Shown: piece after piece, positions 58,578 through 64,000 of the stretch
Layout: the number at the start of each line of letters is the position of its first letter
Position numbering within the stretch: position 1 is the first letter of the stretch
Source: an uncultured bacterium
GTDB taxonomy: Bacteria > Bacillota > Clostridia > Oscillospirales > Oscillospiraceae
Reading direction: 5' to 3'
NCBI GenBank assembly: GCA_947176765.1
Contig: CAMWRX010000001.1
Span: 1-64,000, forward strand
Length of the DNA stretch: 64,000 bases
Notes under the pieces: generated by a model
What the model saw: the letters and a program-made list of their open reading frames with translations, nothing else
Databases searched by the model: none
Told to the model about the DNA's origin: nothing
Made by a program: the position numbers and the translations under genes

Positions 58578-58808
58578 TCAGTCAACAATGTCGACCGAGA
58601 GCTTTTTGCCCTGGCGCTGGGCCACCGAGCGCATCAGCGCGCGGATCTCCTTGGCGATGCGGCCCTGACGGCCGATCACTTTGCCCATATCGCCGGGGGC
58701 CACCCGGAGCTCCAGCACCGTCTCGGCGGGCGTCTCGTATTCGGAGACGGACACCGCGTCGGGATCGTCCACCAGGCTGCGGGCGATATAAATGAGCAAT
58801 TCCTTCAT
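58578..58808 (-). CDS. khpA: KhpA, KH-domain RNA-binding protein
   Basis: A 76-residue protein that is a single KH domain with the GxxG loop in GKVIGRQGRIA (42-52). It works with KhpB/Jag in Gram-positive RNA regulation and cell-wall control. The order rpsP-khpA is standard. It starts 18 bases after rpsP. Confidence 0.93.
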   Translation of the reverse strand: MKELLIYIARSLVDDPDAVSVSEYETPAETVLELRVAPGDMGKVIGRQGRIAKEIRALMRSVAQRQGKKLSVDIVD

Positions 58809-58826
58809 GTGGCCTCCAGATTCTGA

Positions 58827-59063
58827 TTACATACCGGCCTTTTTCAGCAGGTCGCGCACCGTATCGGTAGGCTGAGCGCCGGCTTTGACCCAGGCCTGGG
58901 CCCGCTCCACGTCGATGTTGACGGCGGCGGGATTCTGGCGGGGATCATAGGTACCGATCTCCTCGATAAAGCGGCCGTCCCGGGGATAGCGGGAGTCGGC
59001 AACCACCACGCGGTAGAAGGGGGCCTTCTTAGCGCCCATGCGGCGCAGACGAATCTTAACCAT
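58827..59063 (-). CDS. rpsP: 30S ribosomal protein S16
   Basis: A 78-residue ribosomal protein with the full S16 sequence pattern ([33 protein letters not shown]). GGAGGTGAATATACA precedes the ATG. It is placed between ffh and khpA, the usual operon, though rimM, trmD and rplS do not follow here. Confidence 0.97.
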   Translation of the reverse strand: MVKIRLRRMGAKKAPFYRVVVADSRYPRDGRFIEEIGTYDPRQNPAAVNIDVERAQAWVKAGAQPTDTVRDLLKKAGM

Positions 59064-59147
59064 TGTATATTCACCTCCAAAAGTTGTTCGTTCATTTATG
59101 GTAAATGCCCTACAAAAAGAGCAGAACCAACAAGTTGTTGTGTTTCT

Positions 59148-60488
59148 TTAAAACGGCAATCCCATGCCCTTGAACTTTCCAAACAGCCCCTTGGCCTTCT
59201 TGGGGTTTGCAAACTGCCGGGTAAGCTGCTGGATCATGTCAAACTGCTTCAGCAAACGGTTCACATCCACCACTTGGGTGCCGGAACCGGCGGCGATGCG
59301 CTTTTTCCGGCTGGAGTTGAGGATGTTGGGGTTCTCCCGCTCATAGGGGGTCATGGACTGGATGATGGCTTCAATGCGGGCCAGGTTGCCCTCGTCCACC
59401 GACAGATCCAGCTTTTTGCCTCCCATGCCCGGAAGCATTCCGGCAATATCCTGCATGGAGCCCATGCTCTTGAGCTGGATGAGCTGGTCATAGAAGTCGG
59501 CCAGGGTGAACTTGTTCTTGCGCAGCCGCTCCATCTGCTCGGCAGCTTTTTTGGCGTCCAGGTTCTGCTCCGCCTTTTCAATGAGGGAGAGCACGTCGCC
59601 CATGCCCAGGATACGGCTGGCCATGCGGTCGGGGTGGAACACCTCCACCGCGTCCAGCTTTTCGCCGATACCCGCGAACTTGATGGGCTTGCCGGTGACC
59701 GCCCGGATGGAGAGGGCCGCGCCGCCCCTGGCGTCGCCGTCCAACTTGGTGAGCATCACCCCGTCGATGTCCAGCGCGTCATCAAAGGCCTTGGCGGCGG
59801 TGACCGCGTCCTGGCCGATCATGGCGTCCACCACCAGTAGGATTTCGGTGGGGGAGACGGCCTCTTTGATGCGCCGCAGCTCGTCCATCAGCGCCTCGTC
59901 CACATGAAGCCGTCCAGCGGTGTCCAGGAACACCATGTCGTTTCCGTGCTTTTTGGCGTGCTCTACGGCGGCCTTGGCGATGTCCACCGGGTCGATCTGG
60001 CCCATCTGGAACACCGGAATGTCCAGTTGCTCGCCCACGACCTCCAGCTGTTTGATGGCGGCGGGGCGGTACACGTCGCAGGCGGCCAGGAGGGGGCGCT
60101 TGCCCTGCTTTTTCATCAGCCCCGCCAGCTTAGCGCCGTTGGTGGTTTTGCCCGCGCCCTGAAGGCCTACCAGCATGACAATGGTGGGCGGGGCGGAGGA
60201 GATAGCCAGCTTGCTGTCGCCGCCCCCCATCAGGGAGGTCAGCTCCTCGTTGACAATTTTGACAATCATCTGGGCGGGAGTGAGGGATTCCATCACGTCC
60301 TGTCCCACAGCCCGCTCCGTGACAGAGGCCACGAAGCTCTTGACCACTTTGAAGTTTACGTCCGCCTCCAAAAGGGCCATTTTAATCTCCTTCATGGCCT
60401 CTTTTACGTCGGCCTCGGAGAGCCGGCCCTTGCCGCGCAGGCGCTTAAAGACGGCGGACAGCTTGTCGGTGAGACTTTCAAATGCCAT
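59148..60488 (-). CDS. ffh: Signal recognition particle protein Ffh
   Basis: SRP54 GTPase that delivers nascent membrane proteins to the translocon. The 446-residue protein has N-domain, G-domain with P-loop GLQGAGKTT (about 108-116), DTAGR and TKLDG motifs, and a C-terminal Met-rich M-domain that binds the signal peptide and 4.5S RNA. It starts 5 bases after ylxM; the promoter is upstream of ylxM. Confidence 0.97.
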   Translation of the reverse strand: MAFESLTDKLSAVFKRLRGKGRLSEADVKEAMKEIKMALLEADVNFKVVKSFVASVTERAVGQDVMESLTPAQMIVKIVNEELTSLMGGGDSKLAISSAPPTIVMLVGLQGAGKTTNGAKLAGLMKKQGKRPLLAACDVYRPAAIKQLEVVGEQLDIPVFQMGQIDPVDIAKAAVEHAKKHGNDMVFLDTAGRLHVDEALMDELRRIKEAVSPTEILLVVDAMIGQDAVTAAKAFDDALDIDGVMLTKLDGDARGGAALSIRAVTGKPIKFAGIGEKLDAVEVFHPDRMASRILGMGDVLSLIEKAEQNLDAKKAAEQMERLRKNKFTLADFYDQLIQLKSMGSMQDIAGMLPGMGGKKLDLSVDEGNLARIEAIIQSMTPYERENPNILNSSRKKRIAAGSGTQVVDVNRLLKQFDMIQQLTRQFANPKKAKGLFGKFKGMGLPF

Positions 60489-60493
60489 AACAG

Positions 60494-60865
60494 TTACTCC
60501 TGCGCCAGTTTGGCCGCGTTTTCCTTAATCGTTCGGGCAATCTCATCCAGCATGGCGTCGTTGTAGCTGCGCCGGTCCACCGCTTGAAGCAGCCGGTCAG
60601 CGGCGGCATCAATGGCGGCGATAGCCGCCCTAGACTGCTGGAAGCGGCGGATGATGTGGGTTTTGTCCTCAATTTCTGTCATAGCCGCCTCGGCCCGGAC
60701 GATGACATCCCGCACACCCTGGCGGGAGATGCCGTAATTCTCCGCGATTTCGGCCAGAGAGAGATCCTCATTGTAATAGAGGTCGTAGAATTCCCGCTGC
60801 CGCTCAGTGAGCAGATCGCCGTAAAAATCAAACAGCATGGCCATACGGTATGCCTGATTTTTCAT
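60494..60865 (-). CDS. ylxM: YlxM-like DNA-binding regulator of the ffh operon
   Basis: A 123-residue protein of the UPF0122 (YlxM) family, with a sigma-factor-like helix-turn-helix LSLAEIAENYGISRQGVRDVI (about 36-56) and a helical C-terminus. It commonly heads the ffh operon. ATG 60865 is preceded by GGAGGCGGGG; the open frame extends six codons upstream. Its role is assumed regulatory or SRP-associated. Confidence 0.88.
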   Translation of the reverse strand: MKNQAYRMAMLFDFYGDLLTERQREFYDLYYNEDLSLAEIAENYGISRQGVRDVIVRAEAAMTEIEDKTHIIRRFQQSRAAIAAIDAAADRLLQAVDRRSYNDAMLDEIARTIKENAAKLAQE

Positions 60866-60919
60866 GGAACCCCGCCTCCACAAGATGTTGTGTAAAGTTA
60901 ATAAGCTTTACAATGCGAT

Positions 60920-60948
60920 ACTATATCACAACCCACACTAAAAGTCAA
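60920..60948 (-). promoter_or_regulatory. Promoter of the ylxM-ffh-rpsP-khpA operon
   Basis: Minus-strand TTGACT (-35), exactly 17 bases, TATAGT (-10), 55 bases before the ylxM start. Strong SigA-type match. Confidence 0.8.
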
Positions 60949-61011
60949 GGCGAAAATACCATGTTTTTCAAAGTGTTCAGAAAAAATTTACCTTGCGGGG
61001 CAAAATAACAG

Positions 61012-61040
61012 GTGTCAAATGGAAGCGGATGATGTATAAT
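61012..61040 (+). promoter_or_regulatory. Promoter of the yfmF-yfmH operon
   Basis: GTGTCA (-35), 17 bases, TATAAT (-10), 37 bases before the yfmF start. It is divergent from the ffh promoter. Confidence 0.65.
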
Positions 61041-61076
61041 ACTACCTTAGAGTAAAATTGCAAGAGGAGGAACACT

Positions 61077-62357
61077 ATGCGGCAGCATTGGAAACGGCTG
61101 GCGGACGGGGTAGAGTTGGCGGTAAACCAAACCGATAAGTTCAAGACCGGCCTTCTTGGGGTGACCCTTACCATCCCTCTTGATGCGGATACCGCCACCG
61201 CCGGGGCGTTGATTCCGGAGGTGCTCGGCCGGGGCAGTCGGAACTATCCGGATATGGAGAAGCTTTCCGCGGCGGCGGACGCGCTGTATGGCGCATCCCT
61301 GGGCCCCGTGGTGCGGCAGCGGGGGGAGAGCCAATGCGTCAGCTTTTTGTGCAGCTTTATTGATGACCGCTATGCCCTGGACGGGTCGGCGGTGCTGGAG
61401 CCAGCGGCCAAGCTGATGGGGGAGGTGCTGCTGGATCCAGTCCTCCAGGATGGCGTGTTCCGCCGGGACTATGTGGAGTCGGAGGGCGCAAACCTGGCTG
61501 ACCGCATTCAGGCCCGGGTGAACGACAAGCGGAGTTGGGCCGTGTTCCGCCTTATTCAGGAGATGTGTGCTGGGGAAGCCTATGCGGTGGACAAGCTTGG
61601 GAACGCGGATCAGGCCAAAGACATGAAGCCGGAGATGCTGTGGGCGGCCTACCGCTCTCTGTTGTCTGGGGCCAAGGTGAACTTTTATTATGGAGGCGGA
61701 GCCCAGCCGGAGCGGGTAGAGGACGCGGTTCGGCGTGCGTTTGCCCCATTGCTGACAGGGCGGGATGCCCCGGTGTGCTGTCAGGTGATTGCGGAGCCCA
61801 AGGGCCCTGTCCGTACGGTGACAGACGCTATGGACGTGACCCAGGGCAAACTGGCCATGGGCTTTCGCACCGGCGGGATTACCGTGGAAAGCGATGATTA
61901 TCCTGCCCTGCTGGTGTGCAATACGCTGTTCGGTGCCGGCGCCAATTCCAGACTGTTCCTCAATGTGAGGGAGAAAATGAGCCTGTGTTACTATGCCTCT
62001 TCTGCGCTGGACAAGCTCAAGGGGCTGATGGTGGTGTCCTCCGGGGTGGAGTTTGCCCAGTTTGACCGGGCCCAGGAGGCCATTCTGAAACAGTTGGACG
62101 AAGTGCGCCGGGGCCGCTTTTCCGGTGAAGAACTGAATGCCGCCATCCGCTCGGTGGTCACCGATCTGAGAGGGCGGCAGGACAGCCAGGGGCAGATGGA
62201 GGACGACCGGCTCACCGGCCTGCTGTTTCACTGTGCCGCCGGGGAGGGAGAGGCCCTCGCCCAAGAGGTGGAGCGGGTCACAGCCGACCAGGTGGCGGAG
62301 GTCGCCCGAAAGCTGAAGCTGGATACTATATACCGCCTCACAGGGAAGGAGGGCTGA
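61077..62357 (+). CDS. yfmF: M16-family peptidase-like protein YfmF (catalytic motif absent)
   Basis: A 426-residue insulinase-fold protein. The M16 HxxEH zinc motif is not present in the N-terminal half, where LDADTATAGALIPEVL stands, so it is probably a non-catalytic subunit paired with YfmH. In Bacillus, YfmF and YfmH are linked to processing of elongation factor P. The GAGGAGGAACACT site precedes the ATG. It is separated by three bases from yfmH. Confidence 0.85.
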   Translation: MRQHWKRLADGVELAVNQTDKFKTGLLGVTLTIPLDADTATAGALIPEVLGRGSRNYPDMEKLSAAADALYGASLGPVVRQRGESQCVSFLCSFIDDRYALDGSAVLEPAAKLMGEVLLDPVLQDGVFRRDYVESEGANLADRIQARVNDKRSWAVFRLIQEMCAGEAYAVDKLGNADQAKDMKPEMLWAAYRSLLSGAKVNFYYGGGAQPERVEDAVRRAFAPLLTGRDAPVCCQVIAEPKGPVRTVTDAMDVTQGKLAMGFRTGGITVESDDYPALLVCNTLFGAGANSRLFLNVREKMSLCYYASSALDKLKGLMVVSSGVEFAQFDRAQEAILKQLDEVRRGRFSGEELNAAIRSVVTDLRGRQDSQGQMEDDRLTGLLFHCAAGEGEALAQEVERVTADQVAEVARKLKLDTIYRLTGKEG

Positions 62358-62360
62358 GCT

Positions 62361-63632
62361 GTGGACAAATTGGAGTACACCGCCTTGGGTCAGACAGTGT
62401 ACCACTGTGTGCTGCCCAACGGGCTGAACATATATGTGGACGTGCGCCCCGAGTACACCAAGCAGTTCGCCTTTTTCGCCACCCACTATGGAGGAATGGA
62501 TCTGCGCTTCCGGGATGAGGACGGCAGCTGGCTGGAAACGCCGGCGGGGGTGGCTCATTTTCTGGAGCATAAGACCTTTGATATGAAGGATGGCAACGCC
62601 CTCCAGCTTATGGCCGCCAACGGCACCGATCCAAACGCGTTTACTTCCTTCAACATGACCGGATATTATTTTGACGGCGTGCGGGGCTTTGAGGAAAATC
62701 TGCACACCCTGCTGTCTTTCGTGTCGGTGCCTTGGTTTACCCAGGAGAGTGTGGACAAGGAGCAGGGCATCATTGCCCAGGAAATCCGAATGTATGAGGA
62801 TGACCCCGCCAGCGAGGTGTTTGAGGGGCTGAAAGCAGCTATGTACACCCGCCATTCGGTGCGAACCCGGATTGCTGGAACAGTTGAATCCATCTCCCAC
62901 ATTACGGCGGACACCCTTTACCAGTGTCACCGAACCTTTTATCGGCCAGGAAATATGGTGCTGTGCGCGGCGGGCAATATTGACCCCCAGCGGGTGGCGG
63001 ATATTGCCCGGGAGGTGCTGTCTGACGCGCCTGCCGCCGCAGCGGTTGTAGATCACGGCCAGCCGGAGCCGGCGGAGGTAGGGGAAACGTTCACCCGCCG
63101 GACCATGCCGGTTTCCATCCCCATGTTCGCCCTGGGATTCAAGGGAACGCCCGCAGCCGAAGGGACGGGTCTGCGCCAGCGGCTGGTGGCCGAGCTGGTG
63201 TGCGACGTGCTGTTCAGCCCCTCCGCGCCGCTTTATAACCGTCTCTATGAGCAGGGACTGCTGAACGGCTCCTTCGGCAGCTCTTACTACGCCTTCCCCG
63301 GCTGCGCCTGGATCATGGCGGAGGGGGAGAGCCGGGAGCCGGAGCGCGTGAGGGACGAGGTGCTGAAGGAGGCTGCCCGCCTGGGGGCAGAGGGTATCGA
63401 CCAGGCGCTGTGGGATCGGCTGAAAAACGCGGCTTACGGTTCCATGGTGCGCCACCTCAATTCCATGGAGGATACCTGCATTGAGCTGGCCGAGGCCCAC
63501 TTCAATGGAGAGGATTATCTCAGCTTCCCCCAGGTATTCCAGAGCATTGATCGCGCCGACGGCGAGATGCTGCTGCGGGAGTGGTGCGTGGAGGAGCGAA
63601 CAGCCTTATCGGTGATTGAACCGGAAGAATAA
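62361..63632 (+). CDS. yfmH: M16-family metallopeptidase YfmH
   Basis: A 423-residue zinc peptidase with the intact HxxEH motif (His66, Glu69, His70 in AHFLEHKTFD) and a downstream acidic metal ligand region (QEIRMYEDDP). Partner of YfmF, probably forming the active heterodimer. Start is GTG 62361 with GGAGGGCTGAG upstream; it is translationally close to yfmF. lgt follows after 22 bases. Confidence 0.92.
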   Translation: MDKLEYTALGQTVYHCVLPNGLNIYVDVRPEYTKQFAFFATHYGGMDLRFRDEDGSWLETPAGVAHFLEHKTFDMKDGNALQLMAANGTDPNAFTSFNMTGYYFDGVRGFEENLHTLLSFVSVPWFTQESVDKEQGIIAQEIRMYEDDPASEVFEGLKAAMYTRHSVRTRIAGTVESISHITADTLYQCHRTFYRPGNMVLCAAGNIDPQRVADIAREVLSDAPAAAAVVDHGQPEPAEVGETFTRRTMPVSIPMFALGFKGTPAAEGTGLRQRLVAELVCDVLFSPSAPLYNRLYEQGLLNGSFGSSYYAFPGCAWIMAEGESREPERVRDEVLKEAARLGAEGIDQALWDRLKNAAYGSMVRHLNSMEDTCIELAEAHFNGEDYLSFPQVFQSIDRADGEMLLREWCVEERTALSVIEPEE

Positions 63633-63654
63633 ACAGACATAGAGAGGAACGACC

Positions 63655-64000
63655 ATGACAAATACAGTCTTTTTTCCTGGCCTTGGGCTGGAATTTGAGC
63701 TGAACCGGGTGGCATTTTCCGTTTTCGGCCACAATATCTATTGGTACGGCATCATCATCGCGACGGGCTTTCTGCTGGCGGTAGCCTACGGCCTGTGGCG
63801 GGCGCCCCGGTTCTCCATGGATCCGGACGTCATTACAGACGCCATCTTTGTGGTGGTGCCGTCGGCCATCATCGGCGCCAGAGCCTATTACGTGATCTTC
63901 AACCCCGCGGTCTGCTTTACGGCGGACGGTTCCTTCAGTCTGCTCAACGCTGTCGCCTTCTGGGACGGCGGCCTGGCCATCTATGGCGGCGTTATCGGTA
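63655..64000 (+). CDS. lgt: Prolipoprotein diacylglyceryl transferase (partial, 3' end outside window)
   Basis: Attaches diacylglycerol from phosphatidylglycerol to the lipobox cysteine of lipoproteins. The visible 115 residues contain the N-terminal FPGLGLEFELNRVAFSVFG, a first membrane helix with IYWYGIIIATGFL, VVPSAIIGARAYYVIFN with the conserved Arg, and FWDGGLAIYGGVIG. The gene continues beyond the right edge. GAGAGGAAC precedes the ATG. Confidence 0.95.
   Translation, partial: MTNTVFFPGLGLEFELNRVAFSVFGHNIYWYGIIIATGFLLAVAYGLWRAPRFSMDPDVITDAIFVVVPSAIIGARAYYVIFNPAVCFTADGSFSLLNAVAFWDGGLAIYGGVIG

Noticed and set aside
61047-63500. 817-codon open frame opposite yfmF/yfmH
   Set aside because: It spans both peptidase genes antisense, crosses the intergenic gap, and has no start signal or domain.

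Overview
The window looks like a chromosome segment from a GC-rich, anaerobic, spore-forming member of the Clostridia, most like Oscillospiraceae/Ruminococcaceae relatives (Flavonifractor/Intestinimonas type). The pointers are the sporulation genes yqfC/yqfD, DUF421/DUF4363 and DUF4250 proteins, a clostridial-type 2[4Fe-4S] ferredoxin, a decarboxylase with a separate biotin carrier, a T-box in front of alaS, and firmicute gene orders (ylxM-ffh-rpsP-khpA, dnaG-rpoD, era-yqzL-recO). The genus assignment is inference. I saw no rRNA, tRNA, CRISPR array, insertion sequence or prophage.

Layout. 1-4.3 kb (minus): oxaloacetate metabolism, with pckA, then oadA, oadG and a biotin carrier cut by the window edge, plus a 56-residue ferredoxin. 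4.4-7.2 kb: an N-domain-less Clp ATPase and, convergent to it, yjdF behind a structured leader. 7.2-10.9 kb: a lipoprotein with Asp-rich repeats followed by a response regulator and sensor kinase. 11-13.7 kb: DUF1385 protein, prmC, a TIGR04076 protein, a GNAT acetyltransferase. 13.8-18.4 kb: recA, an AT-rich unknown gene, recX, rimO, an unknown gene, pgsA. 18.4-24.9 kb: PiT phosphate permease (minus), then dgt-like HD hydrolase, YigZ, dnaG, rpoD, a histidine phosphatase and an RluA-type pseudouridine synthase. 25.9-34.9 kb: a long collinear run yqfC-yqfD-phoH-ybeY-lipoprotein-era-nucleotidyltransferase-yqzL-recO-mutS2. 34.9-48.8 kb: DUF421/DUF4363 pair, three unknown small proteins, guaA, a YgjP-type metallopeptidase, ppk1, a phosphofructokinase with unusual active-site residues, a membrane protein, the alanyl T-box operon (TIGR04076 protein + alaS), DUF4250, cupin and HIT proteins.

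48.8-64 kb: an ABC-permease-like membrane protein, an FAD/Rieske oxidoreductase, a GtrA protein, a 981-residue protein that looks like a flagellin whose central part has been replaced by low-complexity and beta-helix sequence, a histidinol-phosphatase-like PHP protein, proBAC for proline synthesis, the ylxM-ffh-rpsP-khpA secretion/translation operon (all minus), then on the plus strand the M16 pair yfmF/yfmH and the start of lgt.

Most of the window is housekeeping sequence. The parts I consider least explained are the flagellin-like protein at 51525-54470, the AT-rich gene wedged between recA and recX, the two TIGR04076 proteins (one under alanyl T-box control), the yjdF leader with a possible ribosome-binding-site sequestering helix, and the hairpin-dense pckA-oadA spacer.
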